Positions 58,247 to 64,000 of a stretch of 64,000 bases of DNA are shown here, piece by piece. The stretch comes from Flavobacterium luteolum (GTDB lineage: Bacteria > Bacteroidota > Bacteroidia > Flavobacteriales > Flavobacteriaceae), in the NCBI RefSeq assembly GCF_027111275.1, contig NZ_CP114286.1, positions 1,240,001 to 1,304,000 on the forward strand, written 5' to 3'. The notes beneath the pieces are model-generated. The model saw nothing but the letters and a program-made list of their open reading frames with translations. It was not told where the DNA came from and did not search any database. Position numbers and translations under genes: made by a program. How positions within the stretch are numbered: position 1 is the first letter of the stretch; the number at the start of each line of letters is the position of its first letter.

Positions 58247-59638
58247 CTATTTCTTTTCTTTATTCAAAAATTCATAATACAACGCTTTAGATAAAAAACT
58301 GGCGTCTTGATAATTCCAAATCAATTCTTCTCTTACCGCTTCTGCATATTTTCCGTTTAAATTATTTTTTTCAAAATATTCACGACGAGCATCATCATTA
58401 AAATTTAAACCGCTTAAGAAGACAGGTTCTACTCCTTTGTTAACTGAAATATTATAATTCGTAACAAGGTTTCCCCAATTGATATAACTGCATAAAAGAA
58501 TTATTCCGTAGAAATACCAAACCATCTGGTTAAAAAGATAAGCATTGGTTTTTTGCTTTCTTATTTTCTGAAATGAAACTGCTAATCCGATAATAGCTAA
58601 GATTAAAAAAGCATAAACTCCAAGACGTTTGTATGTTAAACCATAAAAAGAAACATATTCTGTATTCTTAATCATGGCACTTACAATTAGAATGACATTT
58701 AGCACAAGCCAAACTTTTGCTAAATTCTTTAAAGTTTTGGCTTTTTCATCAAAATTAAAACCTCCTTTAAAGTAAAATAAGATTACGCCAACTGCCATTA
58801 AAATTGAAAAAATTACTGCGTTTACACGTTCATGTGTGTCTGCGCTTAAATTTGTTTTTTTGACTACTTCAAAAAATTGCTCATAATTGTAAGTTCCAAT
58901 AAAAACTAAAAGCATGATGTTTAGCAGAAACAATGTGATTTCTCCGCTTCTTCTTTCAAAATCAAGATCTAAAAAAGAAAAAGTGCTTTGATTTTTTACT
59001 TCAGAAACATTTGTGAAATCATTGTTCAATTTCGGATTGTATTCGTAACAAACATCAGGAACCCAATAATTCCAGAAACTAAACGAGATGTAAAATCCTA
59101 AAACACACATTGCGATTAATTGCGGTAAATTGATATCTAGTTCATAATCTGTAAATAATGAAGAGAAATGATCGCTTCCGAAAGAATAAACAATAAAAAA
59201 CAATCCGAGAAAGATAACCGGAATAAGAACAAAAGCTACTAGTTTTTTCGCAAAATCATTATGGATTTTTCGTTCTGGAAGCCATTGTTTAAAGATGAAA
59301 ATTCGGCCGATGGAAGTAAATCCGTTTAAAAATATTAAAGGAAAAACCTGAATTATTTTGAGTTCATCATTTTGTGTTTTGAATTGCAAAAATAAAATTG
59401 ATAATGCTAAAGCAAAAAATGATGCCGCATCTCCGTACCAAGCAAAAGCAAAACAAGACAAAATAGAGGTCATTACAAGAACAAGATGTGATCGCTCTAC
59501 CATCTTTTCCTGAAAGAAATAACTAATTAAAAGCGTGAGTAAAACGCCAAAAATAGAAATATTGATTCCAACAGATTCGTTGTAAAAAAGCAGTATAAAA
59601 ACCGCTGTACAAGCTAAGATAATTTGATGTTTTTTCAT
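58247..59638 (-). CDS. DUF4173/DUF4153-like membrane protein
   Basis: 463 aa from the ATG at 59638. About 11-12 membrane helices. FLNGFTSIGRIFIFKQWLPERKIHND and VIFLGLFFIVYSFGSDHFSSLF lie between helix blocks; the C-terminal ~40 residues are soluble (FEKNNLNGKYAEAVREELIW). The overall plan matches the DUF4173/DUF4153 family seen next to small winged-helix regulators. Its function is unknown. It is separated from the regulator by 59 bp that contain a copy of the CTTTG-CAAAG operator. Confidence 0.75.
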   Translation of the reverse strand: MKKHQIILACTAVFILLFYNESVGINISIFGVLLTLLISYFFQEKMVERSHLVLVMTSILSCFAFAWYGDAASFFALALSILFLQFKTQNDELKIIQVFPLIFLNGFTSIGRIFIFKQWLPERKIHNDFAKKLVAFVLIPVIFLGLFFIVYSFGSDHFSSLFTDYELDINLPQLIAMCVLGFYISFSFWNYWVPDVCYEYNPKLNNDFTNVSEVKNQSTFSFLDLDFERRSGEITLFLLNIMLLVFIGTYNYEQFFEVVKKTNLSADTHERVNAVIFSILMAVGVILFYFKGGFNFDEKAKTLKNLAKVWLVLNVILIVSAMIKNTEYVSFYGLTYKRLGVYAFLILAIIGLAVSFQKIRKQKTNAYLFNQMVWYFYGIILLCSYINWGNLVTNYNISVNKGVEPVFLSGLNFNDDARREYFEKNNLNGKYAEAVREELIWNYQDASFLSKALYYEFLNKEKK

Positions 59639-59652
59639 GATTGATAAATTTA

Positions 59653-59675
59653 AAAGTACTTTGTAACTCAAAGTT
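59653..59675. promoter_or_regulatory. bipartite operator before the DUF4173-like gene
   Basis: AAAGTACTTTG, five variable bases (TAACT), CAAAGTT. The identical framework is found at 60612-60634 before the first gene of the operon. CTTTG and CAAAG form an inverted repeat. It is located 15 bp upstream of the ATG. Confidence 0.6.
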
Positions 59676-59697
59676 TTTAGATAAAAAAATAGCGTTA

Positions 59698-59988
59698 TTA
59701 CGATTTCATTAATTTTTCAAGGTACGACAAGTGCTCTTTGAAGGCAGCACGCCCCAAATCGGTTACTTGATAAGAGGTTTTAGGCTTCTTCCCTACAAAT
59801 TCTTTTTTTACTTCTATATAACCTGCTTTTTCAAGCGCAGAGGAATGACTCGCTAAATTACCATCGGTGATATTTAAAAGCGTTTTCATCTCGGTAAAAT
59901 CTACCCAGTCGTTAACCATCAGAACGGACATAATGCCCAGTCTGACACGGCTTTCAAAATCTTTATTTAGTTTATCAATAATTCCCAT
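59698..59988 (-). CDS. small winged-helix transcriptional regulator
   Basis: 96 aa, one MarR/ArsR-like winged helix: FESRVRLGIMSVLMVNDWVDFTEMKTLLNITDGNLASHSSALEKAGYIEVKKEFVGKKPKTSYQVTDLGRAAF. LNITDGNLASHSSALEKAGYI is the recognition helix. This family (COG1846-like, YtrA/PadR-like neighbourhood) has no sensor domain. The gene sits 4 bp after the upstream membrane-protein gene and probably binds the shared operators at 59653 and 60612. Likely a repressor, by analogy. Confidence 0.9.
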   Translation of the reverse strand: MGIIDKLNKDFESRVRLGIMSVLMVNDWVDFTEMKTLLNITDGNLASHSSALEKAGYIEVKKEFVGKKPKTSYQVTDLGRAAFKEHLSYLEKLMKS

Positions 59989-59992
59989 TGGG

Positions 59993-60607
59993 TTACTTGT
60001 ATTTTTTGAACATCACTAATCCATATATGATATGCAGAATTCCGAATCCGATAATCCAGAAAATCAATCCATATCCAATATTAAAAAGTGCAATACATCC
60101 TAAAATCAGTTCCGAAAAACCAAGATATTTTATGTCCGAAAATGTATATTTTTCTGCGTTTACAACAGCAAGTCCGTAAAAAATTAATGTCGCAGGAGCC
60201 ACTAAACCAAAGTTCCCATAATGTATTAAAGCCAGACAAAATATCCCGCCAGTTATAAGCGGTACTGCCAAATGAAAAAGCATCTTTTTTGTTGCCGAAG
60301 TCCAAATTGGCAAATTGTATTTTCGGCTTTTTCTAATGGTAAAAAAAGCAGCAAATACCAACGCAACGACCATAATTATGATGCCGATCCAGAATAATTC
60401 TGAAACCAGATTGGTTGAATATAATCTATGCCCATCGTTTAGATAATCGATACCGTTTACTTTGAAAAGCTGATATACATAGATTCCGCCAATTAAAGCT
60501 GAAAGACCAGCGAAAACTCCTGAAAGTCCGCTTAATGATATAAATCTTGAAGAGCGCTCCATCATGGAACGAATATGTGCTAAATCTTCTTGGTGCTTTT
60601 GATTCAT
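59993..60607 (-). CDS. four- to six-helix membrane protein of unknown function
   Basis: 204 aa from the ATG at 60607. A cytoplasmic start (MNQKHQEDLAHIRSMMERSSRFISLSGLSGVFAGL) carries the pattern common to a Bacteroidota membrane family encoded next to small winged-helix regulators, then five to six helices (GGIYVYQLF, FWIGIIIMVVALVFAAFFTI, MLFHLAVPLITGGIFCLAL, FGLVAPATLIFYGLAVV). I do not know a named family. First gene of the operon with the winged-helix regulator. Confidence 0.75.
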   Translation of the reverse strand: MNQKHQEDLAHIRSMMERSSRFISLSGLSGVFAGLSALIGGIYVYQLFKVNGIDYLNDGHRLYSTNLVSELFWIGIIIMVVALVFAAFFTIRKSRKYNLPIWTSATKKMLFHLAVPLITGGIFCLALIHYGNFGLVAPATLIFYGLAVVNAEKYTFSDIKYLGFSELILGCIALFNIGYGLIFWIIGFGILHIIYGLVMFKKYK

Positions 60608-60611
60608 AATT

Positions 60612-60634
60612 AAAGTACTTTGCAATACAAAGTT
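60612..60634. promoter_or_regulatory. bipartite operator at the operon promoter
   Basis: AAAGTACTTTG, five bases (CAATA), CAAAGTT, the same framework as at 59653-59675. It overlaps the -7 element (60628-60635). Confidence 0.65.
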
Positions 60635-60657
60635 ATTATTTATTTCGAATTGGCAAA
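60628..60657 (-). promoter_or_regulatory. promoter of the winged-helix operon (-33 TTTG, -7 TAACTTTG)
   Basis: On the minus strand TTTG (60657-60654), 18 bp, then TAACTTTG (60635-60628) match the Bacteroidota promoter. The operator at 60612-60634 covers the -7 and start region, so a bound regulator would repress. Confidence 0.65.
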
Positions 60658-60787
60658 TTAAAAAGTGATTTTATTTTTAATATTTCGTCCCTCTGGGATT
60701 CTGCAAACTTTTTTAAAAACGAAACTTTCTTATGAAAATGATTGCGTGAAGGATAGAAGCTAGCTACCGAAGTAGCGCGGATAGCCC

Positions 60788-60852
60788 GACCCCGACCCGT
60801 TGAGAGGGCGCATCAGCATAAAGTATTTTTGCCCTCTCAACGGGTTGGGGTC
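60788..60852. repeat. GC-rich ACCCGTTGAGAGGGC inverted repeat
   Basis: Arms 60788-60809 and 60831-60852 (22 nt, ACCCGTTGAGAGGGC core) are complementary except one position; loop 21 nt. Upstream GCTAGCTACCGAAGTAGC is a smaller imperfect hairpin. The GC content is well above that of the surrounding DNA. Confidence 0.85.
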
Positions 60853-60872
60853 ACGCCCAAAATAAAAAAACG

Positions 60873-60903
60873 AAAAAGCCCATTCTTAACGAACAGGCTT
60901 TTA
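60873..60903 (-). terminator. terminator of corA
   Basis: AAAAGCC...TTC pairs with GAA...GGCTTTT around a short loop, with two mismatches. T-run on the minus strand. It is 19 bp after the corA stop. Confidence 0.7.
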
Positions 60904-60921
60904 CTATAATGAGTTTTCAAA

Positions 60922-61848
60922 TTAAAACCATCTTCTTCTTTTGAATAAAAATACTCCAAAAGTGGATAAGATTATTGAAACTAGAAGCAGAATCCAGATT
61001 CCGTATTTACTTTCTTCTAATCCGTTTGGGACGTTCATTCCGTATAAACTGGCAATTAGGGTTGGAATCATTAAAATGATTGAAATTGATGTCATCTGTT
61101 TCATGATATTATTCATGTTGTTTGAAATTACAGAAGCATAAGCATCCATCATTCCTGTTAAGATGTTGTTGTAAATATTGGCTGTATCTTGTGCCTGATT
61201 TAATTCGATTTCAACATCTTCTAATAATTCTGGATCGTAACTGGCTTTATGTGCTTTTAAGTTTTTGATTCTTTGAAACAAAACGTCATTTGCTTTTAAA
61301 GAGGTAATAAAGAACACAAAGCATTTTTCGATTTGAAGTAGTGCTTGCAATTCCTCATTTTTGATCGATTTCTCTAAATTATCTTCTGCCAGTTTTATTT
61401 TATGATTGATTTGTTTTAGATATTTCAAATACCAAACGCTTGACGATAAAAGTAATCTGAGCACTAAATTGAAATTATCTTCAATTTCGATATTTTTACG
61501 CTGCGAATAGGCGACAAAATCTTTTATTATTTCCGTTTTATAAAAACTGATGGTAACACAGATATCGTCTTTAAAAATGATTCCTAGAGGAACGGTATGA
61601 AATGGAATTTTGACGTCTCCGCTTTTAATCGGAATACGCATAATGATAAGCGTCCAGCCGTCTTCTATTTCGATACGAGGTCTTTCGTCGATATCTTCGA
61701 TATCATTGTAAAAGGCTTCAGGAAGTTGAAGTTCTTCTAATAAGTAATTTTTATCTGATTCTGTTGGAGATTCGATGTGAATCCAGCAATTTGAAGTCCA
61801 TTTTTGGATTTCTACCAATCCGTTGTTGTTTGTGTAAAAGGCTTTCAT
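60922..61848 (-). CDS. corA: CorA-family divalent cation transporter
   Basis: 308 aa from the ATG at 61848. N-terminal cytoplasmic domain with IEDIDERPRIEIEDGWTLIIMRIP; long stalk helix; two C-terminal membrane helices joined by the signature YGMN loop (ASLYGMNVPNGLEESKYG); basic end KRRRW. It transports Mg2+ or Co2+/Ni2+ as a homopentamer. A -7 element (TACTTTTG on the minus strand) is at 61959-61966. Confidence 0.94.
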   Translation of the reverse strand: MKAFYTNNNGLVEIQKWTSNCWIHIESPTESDKNYLLEELQLPEAFYNDIEDIDERPRIEIEDGWTLIIMRIPIKSGDVKIPFHTVPLGIIFKDDICVTISFYKTEIIKDFVAYSQRKNIEIEDNFNLVLRLLLSSSVWYLKYLKQINHKIKLAEDNLEKSIKNEELQALLQIEKCFVFFITSLKANDVLFQRIKNLKAHKASYDPELLEDVEIELNQAQDTANIYNNILTGMMDAYASVISNNMNNIMKQMTSISIILMIPTLIASLYGMNVPNGLEESKYGIWILLLVSIILSTFGVFLFKRRRWF

Positions 61849-61958
61849 TTCAAAATACAGGTTTTTAGCGCAGCATTTTGAAATTTTCAAAAGCTGCTTA
61901 ATTTAATACTAACGAATAATAATAATCGTCCATTTGGAGAAGTGTTTTTTAAGTGGTG

Positions 61959-61966
61959 CAAAAGTA
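61959..61966 (-). promoter_or_regulatory. -7 element for corA
   Basis: The minus strand reads TACTTTTG (TAnnTTTG), 110 bp before the start codon, leaving a long leader. Confidence 0.4.
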
Positions 61967-62057
61967 TCCTTTATTTTTAAGAACCAAAACTTTAATCTAT
62001 TAATAATATATTAAAATGGCACTTTTATATAGTTTTTCTAAGATATACGAATAAAAA

Positions 62058-62082
62058 AAGCCTGCTCAATCGAACAGGCTTT
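62058..62082 (-). terminator. terminator of folD
   Basis: AAAGCCTGCTC and GAACAGGCTTT, an 11-bp stem with one wobble and a 4-nt loop; T-run on the minus strand. Confidence 0.8.
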
Positions 62083-62103
62083 ATAATATGTTTGGACGCG
62101 ATT

Positions 62104-62991
62104 TTATTTATTTCTTGCGCTTCTCATTTTTCTCGCTAAAAGCGTATTCTTAAGCAACATTGCAATTGTCATTGGTCCAACTCCACCTGGAACTGGTGTA
62201 ATGAAAGATGCTTTTTTGCTTACTCCGTCAAAATCAACATCTCCTTTGATAACATATCCTTTTGCGTTTGATGCATCTTCTACACGTGTAATTCCAACAT
62301 CGATAACCGTTACTCCTTCTTTTACCATGTCTGCTTTTAAGAATTCTGGAACTCCTAAAGCTGTGATGATGATATCAGCATTTTTAGTGAATTCTGCTAA
62401 ATCTTTAGTTCTACTATGAGTTAATGTAACTGTCGAATCTCCAGGATTTCCTTTACGACTCATTAAGATACTCATTGGACGTCCTACTATATGGCTTCTT
62501 CCTATTACAACTGTGTGTTTTCCTGCAGTTTCTACTTTGTAACGCTCTAACAATTCCATAATTCCGAATGGGGTTGCTGGAATAAAACTTTCCATTTCAA
62601 GTGCCATTCTTCCAAAGTTAGTTGGGTGAAATCCGTCTACGTCTTTGTCTGGATCGATTGCTAATAAGATTTTCTGCTCGTCGATATGTTTTGGCAAAGG
62701 CAACTGAACGATGTATCCGTCTAGATTGTCGTCTTCGTTTAACTCTTTAATTTTAGCCAATAATTCATCTTCTGTAATCGTTTCTGGTAAAGCAACTAAA
62801 GTTGAATCAAAACCAATTTCTTGGCATGATTTTACTTTACTTCCCACGTAAGTTAAACTTGCTCCGTTATTACCCACTAAAACTGCTGCTAAATGAGGCA
62901 CTTTTCCTCCAGCTGCTTTAATAGATTGAACTTCGATTGCAATTTCGTTTTTAATGTCGTTAGATGTTTTTTTACCGTCTAGTAGCTGCAT
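62104..62991 (-). CDS. folD: bifunctional methylenetetrahydrofolate dehydrogenase/cyclohydrolase
   Basis: 295 aa. Catalytic Lys in [43 protein letters not shown]-binding [27 protein letters not shown] and [15 protein letters not shown]. Standard length. It interconverts one-carbon tetrahydrofolates. Confidence 0.97.
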   Translation of the reverse strand: MQLLDGKKTSNDIKNEIAIEVQSIKAAGGKVPHLAAVLVGNNGASLTYVGSKVKSCQEIGFDSTLVALPETITEDELLAKIKELNEDDNLDGYIVQLPLPKHIDEQKILLAIDPDKDVDGFHPTNFGRMALEMESFIPATPFGIMELLERYKVETAGKHTVVIGRSHIVGRPMSILMSRKGNPGDSTVTLTHSRTKDLAEFTKNADIIITALGVPEFLKADMVKEGVTVIDVGITRVEDASNAKGYVIKGDVDFDGVSKKASFITPVPGGVGPMTIAMLLKNTLLARKMRSARNK

Positions 62992-63001
62992 TGTGTGTTG
63001 T

Positions 63002-63120
63002 TTCAGGTTTTAATTTTTGTTTCAGGCTTCAAGAGTTCACGTTAAAACGAAACTCTTAATATATTTAAGTGAAAAAGTTTCAAGTTTTGGTCTCTTAACT
63101 TGAAACCTTAAACTTGAAAC
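63002..63120. repeat. TTGAAAC-family repeat, copy 4
   Basis: Two clusters of TTTCAGG/TTTCAAG words (63002-63045, 63075-63088) face AACTTGAAACCTTAAACTTG (63098-63117). AAGTTTCAAGTTT and AAACTTGAAAC can pair. It fills the gap between folD and ffh. Confidence 0.65.
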
Positions 63121-63128
63121 TCTTTTTA

Positions 63129-64000
63129 TTATTTCGGCATTCCTCCTGGCATACCACCCGGCATCCCTTTCATACCTCCCATCATTTTCATCAGATTTTT
63201 TCCGCCTGGGCCTTGCATCATCTTCATCATCTTGCTCATTTGGTCAAATTGTTTCATCAGCTGATTTACTTGCTCGACTTTAGTTCCCGAACCTTTAGCG
63301 ATTCTAGCTTTTCTTTTTACGTCGATAATAGCTGGTTTGCTTCTTTCTCCTGGAGTCATCGAATAAATGATCGCTTCAATATGTTTGAAAGCATCATCTT
63401 CAATTTCTACATCTTTCATGGCTTTTGAAGCACCTGGTATCATTCCAACCAAGTCTTTCATGTTACCCATTTTCTTTACTTGCTGAATCTGTGTTAAGAA
63501 GTCATCAAAGCCAAATTCGTTTTTAGCGATTTTCTTTTGAAGTTTTCTTGCTTCTTCTTCATCAAATTGTTCTTGAGCTCTTTCAACAAGAGACACAACG
63601 TCTCCCATTCCTAAGATACGCTCAGCCATACGTTCTGGATAGAAAACATCAATTGCTTCCATTTTTTCTCCAGTACCAACAAATTTGATTGGTTTGTTTA
63701 CAATCGATTTGATTGAAAGTGCAGCTCCACCACGAGTATCACCATCTAATTTGGTTAAGATAACTCCATCAAAATTCAAGATATCGTTGAAAGCTTTTGC
63801 TGTATTTACAGCATCTTGTCCTGTCATAGAATCTACAACGAACAATGTTTCTTGTGGCTGAATTGCTTTGTGAACACGTGCAATTTCGTCCATCATTTCC
63901 TGATCTACTGCAAGACGTCCTGCTGTATCGACGATAACAACATTGAATCCGTTTGCTTTAGCATGCTTAATTGCATTTTGAGCAATTTCTACAGGATTTT
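63129..64000 (-). CDS. ffh: signal recognition particle protein Ffh (C-terminal part)
   Basis: The reading frame stays open to the right window edge, so about 290 C-terminal codons are visible. It starts inside the GTPase domain with NPVEIAQNAIKHAKANGFN and the G3 motif VDTAGRLAVDQEMMDE, then VVDSMTGQDAVNTAKAF, GVILTKLDGDTRGGAALS (G4) and KFVGTGEKMEAIDVFYPERMAERILGMGDVVSLVE. The Met-rich M domain ends in a tail of MGGMKGMPGGMPGGMPK, with Met/Gly/Pro repeats. It binds signal peptides and 4.5S RNA. Confidence 0.97.
   Translation of the reverse strand, partial: NPVEIAQNAIKHAKANGFNVVIVDTAGRLAVDQEMMDEIARVHKAIQPQETLFVVDSMTGQDAVNTAKAFNDILNFDGVILTKLDGDTRGGAALSIKSIVNKPIKFVGTGEKMEAIDVFYPERMAERILGMGDVVSLVERAQEQFDEEEARKLQKKIAKNEFGFDDFLTQIQQVKKMGNMKDLVGMIPGASKAMKDVEIEDDAFKHIEAIIYSMTPGERSKPAIIDVKRKARIAKGSGTKVEQVNQLMKQFDQMSKMMKMMQGPGGKNLMKMMGGMKGMPGGMPGGMPK

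Larger units (their letters stand above)
60608..60921. other. 314-bp intergenic region with GC-rich hairpin
   Basis: Holds the operon promoter and operator (60612-60657), a locally GC-rich inverted repeat (60788-60852) and the corA terminator (60873-60903). No ORF is supported. Confidence 0.7.

Noticed and set aside
63114..63428. 104-codon plus-strand ORF rich in His, Phe and Leu
   Set aside because: It is the antisense reading of the Met/Gly/Pro-rich M domain of ffh.

Overview
The window looks like a chromosomal segment of a Flavobacterium-type member of the Bacteroidota. The evidence is low GC content, a SusC/SusD pair, Bacteroidota -7 promoter elements (TAnnTTTG) ahead of many genes, aromatic-ended outer-membrane proteins, several families typical of the phylum (DUF5683, DUF3347, WbqC, DUF4173-like, PspC/GIN clusters) and many intergenic inverted repeats. 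No phage, insertion sequence, CRISPR array, rRNA or integrative element was seen. Most of the window is core genome.

Layout. 1-3.9 kb: start of a SusD-like lipoprotein gene and a complete SusC-like transporter on the minus strand, with a 628-bp AT-rich leader holding LacI-type operators. 4-6.1 kb: a major-facilitator exporter divergent from an AraC regulator. 6.1-13.5 kb: a copper-handling block with a Cys-rich exported protein, a DUF3347 protein, an HMA-AraC fusion regulator, a copper P-type ATPase, a multicopper oxidase fused to a C-terminal barrel-like domain, and a 52-aa double-CC peptide. 14.2-18.7 kb: DUF4870, PadR, PspC and two GIN-domain proteins. 18.7-20.3 kb: trxB, tRNA-Pro and a broken tRNA copy. 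20.3-23.2 kb: a secreted beta-helix protein and an RlpA-like protein. 23.4-28.7 kb: parA, parB, DUF5683, dapB, lepB and wbqC-like. 28.7-35.8 kb (mostly minus strand): an EEP-family phosphodiesterase, two rhomboid proteases, mutL, a DUF6624 protein, ribH and a membrane-anchored TPR protein. 36-46.2 kb (plus): recF, DUF2461, two glycosyltransferases, an exported HisC-like aminotransferase, murB, a PaiB-like protein, an ECF sigma factor, a TonB protein, DUF4184 and a PH-domain protein. 46.2-48.2 kb: two tandem M48 proteases. 48.5-58.2 kb: lipA, gap, a hybrid histidine kinase, lpxK (minus), Nif3-like, a zinc-ribbon-like coiled-coil protein, an alpha/beta hydrolase, an ABM monooxygenase and rluF. 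58.2-64 kb (minus): a small winged-helix operon, corA, folD and the 3' part of ffh.

How genes work together. The copper block covers sensing (HMA-AraC), export from the cytoplasm (CopA), periplasmic oxidation (multicopper oxidase) and periplasmic binding (DUF3347, small Cys peptides). The PadR/PspC/GIN block looks like a self-regulated envelope module. The winged-helix operon at 58-60.6 kb has the same bipartite inverted-repeat site before its first and third genes, suggesting autoregulation. parA-parB-DUF5683-dapB-lepB forms a tight co-directional run.

The most unusual material is non-coding. There is a degenerate tRNA-Pro copy whose T-loop has been replaced by an 18-bp palindrome. That same palindrome class occurs at three other places in the window. 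About nine further families of intergenic inverted repeats are present, some nested inside one another. No convincing wholly new protein system was found. The best candidates for new biology are the palindrome family, the shared operator of the winged-helix operon, and the copper regulator and oxidase fusions.
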